Source: Treponema sp. UBA3813
GTDB lineage: Bacteria > Spirochaetota > Spirochaetia > Treponematales > Treponemataceae
NCBI GenBank assembly: GCA_002368605.1
Contig: DFEB01000050.1
Span: 26,583 to 90,582, forward strand
Length of the DNA stretch: 64,000 bases
Direction of reading: 5' to 3'
The notes below the pieces were generated by a model that was not told the origin of the DNA, made no database searches, and was given only the letters and a program-made list of their open reading frames with translations. Below, one piece after another: positions 51,673 to 60,417 of this stretch. Made by a program: the position numbers and the translations under genes. The number at the start of each line of letters is the position of its first letter. Position 1 is the stretch's first letter.

Positions 51673-53463
51673 ATGGACTATTCAAATCCTTTAATCGTAC
51701 AGAGTGACAGAACCCTTCTCCTTGATGTGCATGCGAGTCGCGCCGAAGATTGCCGGAACGCGCTGATTCCTTTTGCCGAGCTTGAGCGTTCGCCCGAACA
51801 TTTGCATACTTACAGGCTTACGCCCCTTTCCTTGTGGAATGCTAATGCGGCGGGTTTTTCTCCAGAAGACGCGGTGAATGTCCTCCACGAATTTGCTCGC
51901 TACGATGTTCCCCAGGCCGTCGAGATGTGGATTCGGGAGACCGCCGGCCGTTTCGGAAAATTGCGCCTGGTGCCGGCTCCATGGATAGAAGTTGAAAAAC
52001 AGAAAATCGAATATCTTTATCTCGTAACGGAAAGCATTCCTGTTTTTAAGGAAATTGCGGCCAGCGCGGTGGGGCGGAAGTATCTTACCCTTGCCGAATA
52101 CGAGCAGCCTCAGGACGAGCTGATGAAGCAGACTGTGGTGAGCGAAGAAGAAAAATCCCACTGTTTCCGCCTTGCCCTCACTGACCGGGGAACGATTAAG
52201 CAGGAACTTTTGCGCATGGGCTGGCCTGTTAAGGACGATGTTCCCCTCATTGACGGTGAGCCTCTGGAAATCAATCTCCGGGAGACCACTCTTTCGGGTA
52301 AGCCCTTTCTTTTGCGCCAGTACCAGAAAGAAGCCGCTTCTGCCATCGTGGGCAACAAAGGCCCCGGAACAGGCTTCGGCACCATTGTTCTTCCTTGTGG
52401 TGCGGGTAAAACAATCGTGGGCATGACGGTCATGGATCTTCTCAAAACCAGCACTTTAATCGTCACCACGAACATTTCCGCCGTCCACCAGTGGATTGAA
52501 GAGCTCAAAGACAAAACCAATCTGACTGACGAGGACATAGCCGAGTACACTGGCGAAAACAAGACAATCAAGCCCGTTACCGTGGCCACTTATCAGATTC
52601 TCACATGGCGGCCCGAAAAGGACGGTCCTTATCCTCATTTTTCTTTGTTCCGAAAGCGAAATTGGGGCCTTATCATTTACGATGAGGTTCACACCCTGCC
52701 GGCTCCTGTTTTCCGTGTCGCCGCAGAGATTCAGGCAGTGCGCCGGGTCGGTCTTACGGCAACCCTTGTCCGCGAGGACGGCTGCGAGGGCAATGTTTTC
52801 TCTCTTGTAGGCCCAAAGCGATACGATGTTCCCTGGAAGGACTTGGAGACCAGCGGTTTTATCGCTACGGCAGAATGTATTGAAGTGAGAATTGATCTGG
52901 GCGAAGAAAAAGAAATTGAATACGCCGTGGCAGATTTGCGCAAAAAGCACAGAATCGCCAGCGAAAATCCCAAAAAGCCCGAATTTGTCAAAATGCTGGT
53001 GGAAAAATCCCCTCAGGACAAGATTCTTGTCATCGGTCAGTATTTGAGCCAGCTGGACGAACTTTCAAAAATGCTTTCTTGCCCGATTATCACTGGGAAA
53101 ACTCCAAACGATGAGAGGGATAAAATCTACGCTGATTTTAGAAGTGGCAAAATCCGTGTCCTCGTTGTAAGTAAAGTTGCCAACTTTGCGATTGATTTAC
53201 CTGATGCCAGCATGGCAATTCAGGTGAGCGGAACATTCGGCAGCCGTCAGGAAGAGGCCCAGCGATTGGGGCGAATCTTGCGTCCGAAAGAACGAAAATC
53301 CCGCTTCTTCACACTGATTACACGAAACACCGTAGAAGAAGAATTTGGTTCCAACCGTCAGAAATTTCTGGCGGAGCAGGGCTACCAGTACCGGCTCCTG
53401 CGCTGCAAGGACGCGGCGGACTTGGGCGAATATTTGGATGGCGAGCAGGTTTGTTTAAAATAA
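51673..53463 (+). CDS. Bacterial XPB/ERCC3-family DNA helicase
   Basis: This 596-residue superfamily-2 DNA helicase is of the XPB type. Its order is an N-terminal domain (about 1-200), Walker A 'PCGAGKTIVG' (near 242), 'DEVHTLPA' (near 337), the XPB-type RED motif in 'LVREDGCEGN' (near 368), and a C-terminal helicase domain with 'QEEAQRLGRILRPKERKSRFF' (motif VI). XPB unwinds DNA in nucleotide-excision repair; its bacterial job is less clear. Its ATG abuts the stop codon of the gene before, and the helicase-associated partner gene follows ten bases later. Confidence 0.92.
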   Translation: MDYSNPLIVQSDRTLLLDVHASRAEDCRNALIPFAELERSPEHLHTYRLTPLSLWNANAAGFSPEDAVNVLHEFARYDVPQAVEMWIRETAGRFGKLRLVPAPWIEVEKQKIEYLYLVTESIPVFKEIAASAVGRKYLTLAEYEQPQDELMKQTVVSEEEKSHCFRLALTDRGTIKQELLRMGWPVKDDVPLIDGEPLEINLRETTLSGKPFLLRQYQKEAASAIVGNKGPGTGFGTIVLPCGAGKTIVGMTVMDLLKTSTLIVTTNISAVHQWIEELKDKTNLTDEDIAEYTGENKTIKPVTVATYQILTWRPEKDGPYPHFSLFRKRNWGLIIYDEVHTLPAPVFRVAAEIQAVRRVGLTATLVREDGCEGNVFSLVGPKRYDVPWKDLETSGFIATAECIEVRIDLGEEKEIEYAVADLRKKHRIASENPKKPEFVKMLVEKSPQDKILVIGQYLSQLDELSKMLSCPIITGKTPNDERDKIYADFRSGKIRVLVVSKVANFAIDLPDASMAIQVSGTFGSRQEEAQRLGRILRPKERKSRFFTLITRNTVEEEFGSNRQKFLAEQGYQYRLLRCKDAADLGEYLDGEQVCLK

Positions 53464-53473
53464 GGAGTGAATT

Positions 53474-55582
53474 ATGACATTAGATCCCAAAGTACAGAGA
53501 ATCATCGACTGGCGGGAGAGCATAGCCGTCCTGCCTGATAATCATTTTTTCGAGATTATCCGCATGTATTTGGGTGAAATCAAGACTCCTTTCAACAAGC
53601 AGAAACTCATCGAGGAGCTGGGGGCTTTTATCCGCAAGGAAGAAAGCCGAAAAACGCTGGTTTCCTTGCTCAGCGAGACCGATTTGCGCATTATTTCGGC
53701 GGTCAAGTACATTTCCCGCGCTACTCTTGAAAAACTCTTTTCTTTTTTTGCAGGTTCCTTTTCTTACGCCGAATTGTATGAGCGTATTCTGAATCTTGAG
53801 GAACGCCTTATTCTTTATCGAAAGACTGATAAAAACACGGACAAAACAATTATTCTTCTTAATCCTCATCTTGAAGACGATCTTGAGCCTTACACGAAGC
53901 AGACCGTTCTTCTTGAAAATCCTGATTATGCAGAGCTTTCTTATGAAACTCCTTCCAAGCTCAGTCCGGAGCTGATTGCAGCCTTTATTTCTTTCATCAA
54001 CAAAAATCAAGATTTGTGCAAGGCTGACGGTACATTTAAAAAGCGAACCCAGGCTGAAATCGAACGACTTTTTCCTTCCAAGACGGAGCTTCTTTTTAAT
54101 CTTACCAAGGCTTTTATCAATTTGTCTCTGCTTAGGGAAATTCCTGACGGTTACGAAATCGACAAAACTAAATTGCTGGCTTTTGCCCGGCTGGATCCTC
54201 GCTTGCAGTACGCATATTTGTGCGTTGCCAGTCAGGGGCGCTTTTCTCGTAACGGATTGATTCGGCAGGCAAAATTGCTGCTTGATGTTGCGACTTCAAT
54301 TCCTCACGGAGGCTTTTCACGAAGTATAATTTTAAGACTTGCGCATATCATTTCTGAAGATCAGAGTGATGCGGCGGGGCTTTCGTCTTTTGGCTCGACT
54401 TCCCGTTTTAATTCAATCCTGAACCGGGCGAAAAACATTGACTCGGCAATCGTCGAGCATGAGGGGGATTTGTCTTCCGTTTTGGACAGGCTGATTGATT
54501 GCGCTTCACTTTTCGGGATTCTTTCAAAAAAAGGAGTCGATGTAAAAGGCGAGGAGATTTTTGTTTCCGGTGCGATTTTTGACGAGAACGAAAAATTTGA
54601 AGACAGACCAAAATGCCTGAGTGTTGACGCGGGATTTACCGTAACCATTTTGCCTGGCCTTTCCCTGGAAAATCTTATTCCCCTCATGGATTTCATGGAA
54701 TTGCGCCAGTTCGACACGGCGGCGGTTTTTGAAATCAACCGAAAGTCTGTAATGCGGGGCTTTGATGCAGGTTTAAGCGAGAACAGAATTTTCTCCCTTC
54801 TCAAAAAATACAGTCCTTATGAAATTCCCCAGAACCTTGAAATTTCTGTGGATGACTGGAGCCGCTCATATTCATCTGCCACGATTTACAAGGGCTATGT
54901 CCTTCAGGTCAGTGCAGAAAATGCGGCCATGACAGAAAACAATCCCGCAATTTCTCCCTTTATCGCACAAAAATTGGGCGCGGGAATTTACCTGCTTTCG
55001 GTTGAAAGCGACGAACAGGCGGCGAATATTATCGCACGGAGCGGACTGGATTTCATCGGAAAAATCAAAACTCCCGAAAAGAATTATGAAAGCGTGGGCT
55101 TCCCGGAATTTGAAGTTCCGCAAAAAACAGATCGCTATGACTCGGATGAAGAGGCCAAGCCTACATCAGACAAAGAGAGAGCTGCCCATTTTGAGGCCAT
55201 GCGTGCCTGCCTTGAAAGCATGAACATTCCCCCCGAAAAAAAAGAAGGTCTTGAGGAGCGAATTCAGCATAAAATCATCCTTTCTCCAGTGCAACTTCGC
55301 GCCGATAGCGTAAAGTATGAGCGGTTTGAGGCCGGTGGCATGGATTTTTCGGGAAAAGTCCACATCATTGAGGATTCAATCGCAAATAACTGTATGGTGG
55401 AGCTTCAGTTCGGGGAGCGCATAATCGTAGGCGTGCCGATTTCTCTTTCAAAAGAGGGGAGCGACGCCACTGTTCTCATGCGGGTAAACCCTGAGCGGGT
55501 GGATGAAGAGTCTCTTGTTAAGGAATTTGCCGTAGGTCAGGCGAAATTCGTCAAGCGGATTCGGGGAAGCGTGCTGAGGTAA
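53474..55582 (+). CDS. Helicase-associated domain protein (XPB partner)
   Basis: This 702-residue protein has a central to C-terminal segment like the helicase-associated domain found beside XPB in other bacteria (e.g. Mycobacterium), with 'INRKSVMRGFDAGLSENRI' and 'PQNLEISVDDWSRSY' (about residues 420-470). The N-terminal half is helical and unassigned. A beta-rich C-terminal end (about 610-700) resembles a WYL-like regulatory domain. A strong AAGGAG site precedes the ATG. It probably binds DNA or modulates the helicase encoded directly before it. Confidence 0.7.
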   Translation: MTLDPKVQRIIDWRESIAVLPDNHFFEIIRMYLGEIKTPFNKQKLIEELGAFIRKEESRKTLVSLLSETDLRIISAVKYISRATLEKLFSFFAGSFSYAELYERILNLEERLILYRKTDKNTDKTIILLNPHLEDDLEPYTKQTVLLENPDYAELSYETPSKLSPELIAAFISFINKNQDLCKADGTFKKRTQAEIERLFPSKTELLFNLTKAFINLSLLREIPDGYEIDKTKLLAFARLDPRLQYAYLCVASQGRFSRNGLIRQAKLLLDVATSIPHGGFSRSIILRLAHIISEDQSDAAGLSSFGSTSRFNSILNRAKNIDSAIVEHEGDLSSVLDRLIDCASLFGILSKKGVDVKGEEIFVSGAIFDENEKFEDRPKCLSVDAGFTVTILPGLSLENLIPLMDFMELRQFDTAAVFEINRKSVMRGFDAGLSENRIFSLLKKYSPYEIPQNLEISVDDWSRSYSSATIYKGYVLQVSAENAAMTENNPAISPFIAQKLGAGIYLLSVESDEQAANIIARSGLDFIGKIKTPEKNYESVGFPEFEVPQKTDRYDSDEEAKPTSDKERAAHFEAMRACLESMNIPPEKKEGLEERIQHKIILSPVQLRADSVKYERFEAGGMDFSGKVHIIEDSIANNCMVELQFGERIIVGVPISLSKEGSDATVLMRVNPERVDEESLVKEFAVGQAKFVKRIRGSVLR

Positions 55583-55630
55583 TGGGCACTGCTGAAGTCA
55601 TGATGCGTAATGCAAAATGATGAATGTGAT

Positions 55631-55996
55631 TCACACTTCCTCACTTTCTACGCCTCGTTTATAGGCGCGTGCGATTTCCAAGAATGCGGTGAGTTGTGCG
55701 GGCGAGAGTGCGTTCAGAATCGTGTTGATTTCTTTTTTCTGCCATTCGGATTTTGTGTTCGTTTTTGAGACGGGCACATTCTTATCAGTCCCAAGCACAA
55801 GGTATTCCACCGTTGTGTTGAGCACCTGCGCCATTTTTACCGCCACATCCGCCGCAGGAATTGAGCCACGGTAGAGGTACATGCCGAGTGTTCCGATATT
55901 GATTCCAACTTTTTGCGCGAATTCCTTATTTGAAAGCCCTTGATAATTCAATTCTTCTGTAAGTCGCTCTTTAAACGATTTTTCTACATCAGACAT
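55631..55996 (-). CDS. XRE-family HTH regulator
   Basis: This 121-residue regulator has an XRE helix-turn-helix in residues 8-65 ('LSNKEFAQKVGINIGTLGMYL') and a charged helical C-terminal tail. It is divergent from the lipoprotein gene at 56135, with the intervening 140 bases likely holding both promoters. It probably controls itself or that neighbour. Confidence 0.85.
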   Translation of the reverse strand: MSDVEKSFKERLTEELNYQGLSNKEFAQKVGINIGTLGMYLYRGSIPAADVAVKMAQVLNTTVEYLVLGTDKNVPVSKTNTKSEWQKKEINTILNALSPAQLTAFLEIARAYKRGVESEEV

Positions 55997-56134
55997 GGAA
56001 AAAATCTAACATGATTATGGTTTTACAATTTGACAGGTGATGTAATTGATATTAAAATAAGATGTAATTACATAATATAAAATTGTGTAATTGAAATACA
56101 TTTTCCCATTCGAGGGTAAACAAGGAGATTCTTT

Positions 56135-56860
56135 ATGAAACTTTTTTCACACAAAATGTTCGGTTTTGCTTTACTGTTGTCTTTGCTCGCTTTTATCAGT
56201 TGTCAGACAGAAATGGAACTTACAGAAAGTATTGATTCATACCAATTTGAGGAAAGTTATAAAACGCCAAATATGGAATTCATCGGATTCAAGGCGGGCG
56301 ACGCACAGTGGGGTAATTCTTCGCGCACGGATTGGGGGCAGATAAAAAACACGCAGTCGATTCGGTCTGTTGGTTCTGCCCTGCAGTTTGGCGGAATCGC
56401 GGTTGACGAAAGCAGTTCTTATTTCGGCGTCTATAGTTTTCAGGAAATCAAAGAATACAAGAACAAAAAACGATACATCACTTTTATTGAAATTCCTGAC
56501 TTTGATTTGACCTACACGACAAATGAGATGGACGGTGCGAGAATCGCGGGAATTGTTTTTTGTAGTACGGGAGTCGGTCTTCCAATCGGACTTTTGCTTA
56601 TTGCCCATCCGTATAAAACAACAATGTATATGAAGACAAATGCAAACATCTATGTGTATGACGCGCAAATCAAGGAAATCATCTACAAAAAGAATGTTTC
56701 CTCAACTGCCGAAAAAGAATTTAAAGGTATTTGGTACCGTTCGTCAGAAATCGGAAAACAGAAGATTTATGATTACTTCGCAAGTATCATGGCGAACGAG
56801 TTGCTGAAAGAATATGACAATGTGAAGAAAAGCCCGCAGTTTAAAGATACTTTATACTAA
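56135..56860 (+). CDS. Lipoprotein of unknown function
   Basis: This 241-residue protein has a signal peptide and lipobox 'FISC' (Cys23). A second hydrophobic stretch lies near residues 140-160. No family is recognised. A strong AAGGAG site lies nine bases before the ATG. Its divergent neighbour is the XRE regulator, and the region ahead of it is AT-rich with several TAATT boxes. Confidence 0.65.
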   Translation: MKLFSHKMFGFALLLSLLAFISCQTEMELTESIDSYQFEESYKTPNMEFIGFKAGDAQWGNSSRTDWGQIKNTQSIRSVGSALQFGGIAVDESSSYFGVYSFQEIKEYKNKKRYITFIEIPDFDLTYTTNEMDGARIAGIVFCSTGVGLPIGLLLIAHPYKTTMYMKTNANIYVYDAQIKEIIYKKNVSSTAEKEFKGIWYRSSEIGKQKIYDYFASIMANELLKEYDNVKKSPQFKDTLY

Positions 56861-56940
56861 TGAATCGGCATTTTATTTTCCCGCTACTTGCGCTCGTAAT
56901 TTCACCGTGAACGGAATCGCGAGCGTGGTGGCTGGACTGT

Positions 56941-57837
56941 CTACACATTCTGCAAAAGATGCGGGATAAGTGAATTGTCGAGCACTTCAAACGCAAAGCA
57001 TTTCTTTCCCAAGTCTTTGAGCGACGCGCCGATGTGGTAGAGCGTTTTTTGGTCGATAATCAGGAATCGGTCGTGCATTTTCGCCGTGTGATTTACGGTC
57101 AGGCTCGGATATTGCGCGTTGAATTTCTGAATGTCCTGTGCGGTCAGAGGCGTTTTCGGGGCGGTAAAAATAGTGACGGTCACATTTGCTTGCTTTTTCG
57201 CGAGCCGCTCCAAAACGCTTAAATCGACATAGTTATCCACCAAAATGATTTCTTTCTGTGCCTGCGCGATAAAAGATTCAAATTTCGCGTAGGCATCGAA
57301 AATCTGCCCTTGAAAAAAAATGCCCTGCGTGTCGTTTACATGGTACTTGTCAAGGAGCGTGAAGATTTCCGAGACTTTTTTGTCGGTTTCTTTTTGATGA
57401 ATGTCTGATTCGAGCAGATGCTTTTTTATCCCGTCGATTTCCACGAAGAGATTTGCGTTGTTTTGAAGAAAATGCTTCATTTCCTTGAACATTCTGATGA
57501 GCATTTTGCTTTGCGTGACGGCAAGTTCGCCTTTCAGCACGGTCATGAGCATGTAAATTCCCTGCTCAGTGAATGCGTACGGAAGAACTCTGCTCATTTT
57601 ACTATAATTTGCGGTCAAAAAATTTGACCGCAAATTATCCGTTTCTGCTTCTGTCAACTGAAAGCGAAAATCTTCATCAAAGCGGTCGATGTTGTTTTTC
57701 ACCTGTTGATTAAAGGCTTTCGTTGTGTATCCGTAAATTTCAGCAAGCTCAAAGTCAAGCATGACTTGCAGACCTCGGATTGTGTAGATTTTGTCTTTTA
57801 GCTTTTCTGTGTCGTATAAAGAAATTTCCGTGTTCAT
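56941..57837 (-). CDS. ORF6N-domain DNA-binding protein with PLD-like C-terminus
   Basis: This 298-residue protein has an ORF6N domain (about residues 15-110, 'IRGLQVMLDFELAEIYGYTTKAFNQQVKNN'), usual in phage antirepressors and mobile elements, followed by a charged helical linker. A C-terminal region (about 180-290) contains 'HDRFLIID', a degenerate form of the PLD HxK motif. It probably binds DNA; nuclease activity is doubtful. The ATG overlaps the recQ stop codon by four bases, so it is translationally coupled to the helicase. Confidence 0.78.
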   Translation of the reverse strand: MNTEISLYDTEKLKDKIYTIRGLQVMLDFELAEIYGYTTKAFNQQVKNNIDRFDEDFRFQLTEAETDNLRSNFLTANYSKMSRVLPYAFTEQGIYMLMTVLKGELAVTQSKMLIRMFKEMKHFLQNNANLFVEIDGIKKHLLESDIHQKETDKKVSEIFTLLDKYHVNDTQGIFFQGQIFDAYAKFESFIAQAQKEIILVDNYVDLSVLERLAKKQANVTVTIFTAPKTPLTAQDIQKFNAQYPSLTVNHTAKMHDRFLIIDQKTLYHIGASLKDLGKKCFAFEVLDNSLIPHLLQNV

Positions 57838-59810
57838 TCTTCCCCCACAATCTCTAGAATTTCCGCGCCAAATTTCTCCACTTTCTTTTCGCCGAGTCCG
57901 TGAACATCGAAAAGAGCGGTTTCAGTCCGAGGCTTTTTTGCCGCGATGTCGTTCAAGGTTTTGTCGCCGAAAATCACATAAGGCGGCACATTCATTTCTT
58001 CGGCTTTTCGCTTGCGCCATTTTTTGAGTTCGGCTTGAATTCGCTTTGCTTCGTCATCGTCACCAAAGTCAACTTCCTTTTTATGAAGAACGAAACCTGT
58101 TTTTTGAGATTCTGAAATAAATTCAGAATGACGAGCGGCTTGCGACCACGCTGGTTTTTTCTTTTCGGGCTTGGGGAACATCATTCCGCCCGCGCTTCCC
58201 ACGCTCGCGCGATATTTCGGGGAAAATGTTCCTTCTGCTTGCAAATCGCTTGAAGCCGCCGCTCCGCTCGCATTTTTCGGCAAATTGAACGGCAGCATGA
58301 TTTTGTCGCGGTTTTTTAGAGCGGCAAGTCCGTCATTCGTGAGCATGAGAATGTTGTAGTCGCCGTACTTTGTCACGAAATTCTTTTCGATTAAAAGATT
58401 CGCAAGTTCATGCCATTGATTTTTGTCGAGTTCGCGCCCGATTCCCCAAGTCGAGACCATATTGTGCCCGTTTTCGAGGATTCGCTTGTTCCGTGAGCCG
58501 AGCAAAACATCAATCACATACGCCGCACCGAATCTGCTCCCCGTGCGAATAATGCAACTCATGAATTTCTGGCACGGAATCGTCATGTCAATTTCGGGCA
58601 TCGGTCCCATGTCGCACAAATCACAGCACCGCTCATTTTTGCCCTCATAATTCTCGCCGAAATACGAAAGAAGAAGTTTCCGCCTGCATGTGCGCCCGGT
58701 GGCGTAAGAAATCATTCCCTGTAAGAGCCTTTCGCACCGCTCCTTGTCCGCCGCCTCCGAAAAAAGATAGCGGATTTTGTGAATGTCCCCCGCCGAGTAG
58801 AGAAGAAGGGCTTCGCTTTCTAAGCCGTCCCGCCCGGCTCGTCCGATTTCCTGATAATATTGCTCCAGAGATTTCGGCATGTCGTAGTGGATTACAAATC
58901 GCACATTGGGCTTATCGATTCCCATTCCAAAAGCCAGAGTCGCCACCATAATCTGCACCTGGTCGCGGATAAATTTTGTCTGATGGTCGGCTCTCACCTC
59001 GTCCCTAAGCCCCGCGTGATAATTCAGCACGGAATAGCCCAGTTTGTCCAGCTTTTCGGTCAGCTCGTCCACCTGCCTTTTTGAAAAGCAATAGATGATG
59101 CCGCTTTCATCCCGGTGACGGCGAATGCATTCAACAACCTGATCCAGTGCATTTCGGTTTTTCTGCCTTACATCGAGGAAAATGTTGGGTCTGTCAAAAC
59201 TTGAAACCAAAACCGCGGGATTTTTCAGCCTGAGATTTTTGATGATGTCTTCCCTCACGCTCAAAGTGGCCGTCGCCGTGAGAGCGAGGAAAACCGCGTC
59301 CTTAAACTGACTTCGCAGGGCGGAAATTTCAAGATAGTCCGGCCTAAAGTCATGCCCCCACTCAGAAACGCAGTGAGCCTCGTCAATGGTAATGCAGCTC
59401 ACCGTCACCCTGGAATCGTGGAGCAGGTCATTGATTTTGGAAGTCACAAGAGTTTCCGGGGCTACATAAAGAAGCTTAGTTTCCCCCCGGCGAATGGAAT
59501 TCATGGAATCCTTGTAATCTTCCCACTCCACCGTAGAATTAAGGAAGACCGCCTTGACCCCCGCCGCATTAAGAGCGGCCACTTGATCCTGCATAAGGGA
59601 AATGAGTGGAGAGACTACCACAGTAATCCCCTCAAAAATCAGAGCCGGAATCTGATAGCAAAGAGACTTTCCGCCCCCGGTAGGCATAATAGCCAGCGTG
59701 TCCTTTTTAGCAAGCACATTAGAGATAATATCTTTTTGAAGCAGCCTGAAAGAGTCATATCCAAAAACCGATTTCAAAACCTCTTCCGGCGATTTATTAG
59801 TATAGTCCAT
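57834..59810 (-). CDS. recQ: RecQ-family DNA helicase
   Basis: This 658-residue 3'-5' DNA helicase has the Walker A 'MPTGGGKSLCYQ' (near residue 40), the DEAH-type 'TIDEAHCVSEWGHDFR', an RQC domain with zinc-binding cysteines ('CCDLCDMGP') and an HRDC domain at the C-terminus. It acts in recombinational repair. Residues ~560-570 (RHSEFISESQ) are encoded by a 28-bp palindromic repeat inserted in the linker before HRDC; a related copy lies in the Rsm22-like gene. A divergent promoter shares its -10 region with tRNA-Leu. Confidence 0.95.
   Translation of the reverse strand: MDYTNKSPEEVLKSVFGYDSFRLLQKDIISNVLAKKDTLAIMPTGGGKSLCYQIPALIFEGITVVVSPLISLMQDQVAALNAAGVKAVFLNSTVEWEDYKDSMNSIRRGETKLLYVAPETLVTSKINDLLHDSRVTVSCITIDEAHCVSEWGHDFRPDYLEISALRSQFKDAVFLALTATATLSVREDIIKNLRLKNPAVLVSSFDRPNIFLDVRQKNRNALDQVVECIRRHRDESGIIYCFSKRQVDELTEKLDKLGYSVLNYHAGLRDEVRADHQTKFIRDQVQIMVATLAFGMGIDKPNVRFVIHYDMPKSLEQYYQEIGRAGRDGLESEALLLYSAGDIHKIRYLFSEAADKERCERLLQGMISYATGRTCRRKLLLSYFGENYEGKNERCCDLCDMGPMPEIDMTIPCQKFMSCIIRTGSRFGAAYVIDVLLGSRNKRILENGHNMVSTWGIGRELDKNQWHELANLLIEKNFVTKYGDYNILMLTNDGLAALKNRDKIMLPFNLPKNASGAAASSDLQAEGTFSPKYRASVGSAGGMMFPKPEKKKPAWSQAARHSEFISESQKTGFVLHKKEVDFGDDDEAKRIQAELKKWRKRKAEEMNVPPYVIFGDKTLNDIAAKKPRTETALFDVHGLGEKKVEKFGAEILEIVGEE
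58106..58133 (-). repeat. 28-bp palindromic repeat, in frame in recQ
   Basis: The stem ATTCTGAA (58109-58116) pairs with TTCAGAAT (58122-58129). On the coding strand it yields RHSEFISES. It matches the copy at 23599-23626 at 23 of 28 positions, including a compensatory change in the stem. Confidence 0.75.
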
Positions 59811-59864
59811 TTTTTCCTTTTTTATATATAAGCGAGAATAACAAAAAAACTAAACAGTAGATGC

Positions 59865-59896
59865 AAAAAATATGCGGGAGTGGACGCATATTTTTT
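59865..59896. terminator. Hairpin with A- and T-runs between recQ and tRNA-Leu
   Basis: A run of six A, TATGCG (59871-59876), an eight-base loop, CGCATA (59885-59890) and six T form a symmetric terminator-like hairpin. It lies between divergent genes rather than after one, so it could shield the two promoters from read-through or serve as an attenuator of the recQ leader. Confidence 0.55.
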
Positions 59897-59940
59897 GTGT
59901 GAGACCGTAATTTTTCTATTGTAATTCTATCACAAATCTC

Positions 59941-59969
59941 TTGCATTGTTTTTCTTTTTTTGTTATTCT
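59941..59969 (+). promoter_or_regulatory. Promoter of tRNA-Leu
   Basis: TTGCAT (59941-59946), a 17-base spacer and TATTCT (59964-59969) lie ten bases before the tRNA. The T-run plus GTTATTCT (59955-59969) also occurs inverted at 59835-59849, ahead of recQ. Confidence 0.65.
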
Positions 59970-59979
59970 AACACCACTT

Positions 59980-60062
59980 GCCGGGTTGGTGAAATGGTAG
60001 ACACTACAGACTCAAAATCTGTTGCCTTCACGGGCGTCTGAGTTCGAGTCTCAGACCCGGTA
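59980..60062 (+). tRNA. tRNA-Leu (CAA anticodon)
   Basis: This is an 83-base class II tRNA. The acceptor arms GCCGGGT and ACCCGGT pair and A is the discriminator. The anticodon stem ACAGA/TCTGT holds the loop CTCAAAA, giving anticodon CAA, which reads UUG. The variable arm is long and pairs as GCC/GGC, and the T arm is CTGAG/CTCAG with TTCGAGT. CCA is not encoded. From 60042 onward its 3' part and terminator are repeated at 60237-60298. Confidence 0.95.
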
Positions 60063-60071
60063 AAATCTTAA

Positions 60072-60103
60072 CTTGCAGTAATTCTCGTGCTGCAAGTTTT
60101 TTT
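60072..60103 (+). terminator. Rho-independent terminator after tRNA-Leu
   Basis: The stem CTTGCAG (60072-60078) pairs with CTGCAAG (60090-60096), and a T run follows. An identical hairpin closes the repeated copy near 60267-60300. Confidence 0.85.
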
Positions 60104-60300
60104 ATTTTAAAATATTGAATCAGACTCGAACTCCGAAGTGAGCGCCGACCAAGGGGAGGATGAGCCTGCACGGATGCAGGCGGAAGCGAACGGAGGCGCC
60201 GCGGCGGGAGAAAACATGAGGTTTTCGACCATAGCGGTTCGAGTCTCAGACCCGGTAGAATCTTAACTTGCAGTAATTCTCGTGCTGCAAGTTTTTTTTT
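60104..60300 (+). repeat. GC-rich segment ending in a second copy of the tRNA-Leu 3' part and terminator
   Basis: Positions 60237-60298 repeat 60042-60103 with a single base change at position 23. Between them, 60121-60236 is GC-rich, with a CCTGCacggaTGCAGG hairpin and, at about 60122-60134, an inverted piece of the T arm (CAGACTCGAACTC). The second copy lacks the 5' half of the tRNA, so it is not a functional gene. The layout matches the duplicated ends at gdhA and aspS. Confidence 0.85.
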
Positions 60301-60417
60301 GCGCCAATTAACTGTCTGCCGCCCTTTCGCCCTTCGCTAAGCGCTCATAGCGTCGTTCGCTTCGCTCACTATGCTACTTCGGGGCTCCACGGCGGGGCGT
60401 GCTTTTTCTCTTCACCT
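60301..60417. repeat. Intergenic GC-rich palindromic region between tRNA repeat and comM
   Basis: No gene is visible. The sequence is rich in short palindromes, including AGCGCT, and in near-repeats of CGTTCGCTTCGCTCA. Its composition resembles the other GC-rich segments in this window, and it lies just past the comM stop codon, on the 3' side of that minus-strand gene. Confidence 0.45.

Noticed and set aside
55590..55625. Short ATGCGTAATGC-type repeats near 535-560 and 55600-55620 as a paired element
   Set aside because: The match is short and of a type common in AT-rich intergenic DNA, so it does not support a specific element.
56941..57837. ORF6N gene as part of a prophage
   Set aside because: No phage structural, lysis or integrase genes are nearby. 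The gene is tightly coupled to recQ, so a prophage is not supported.
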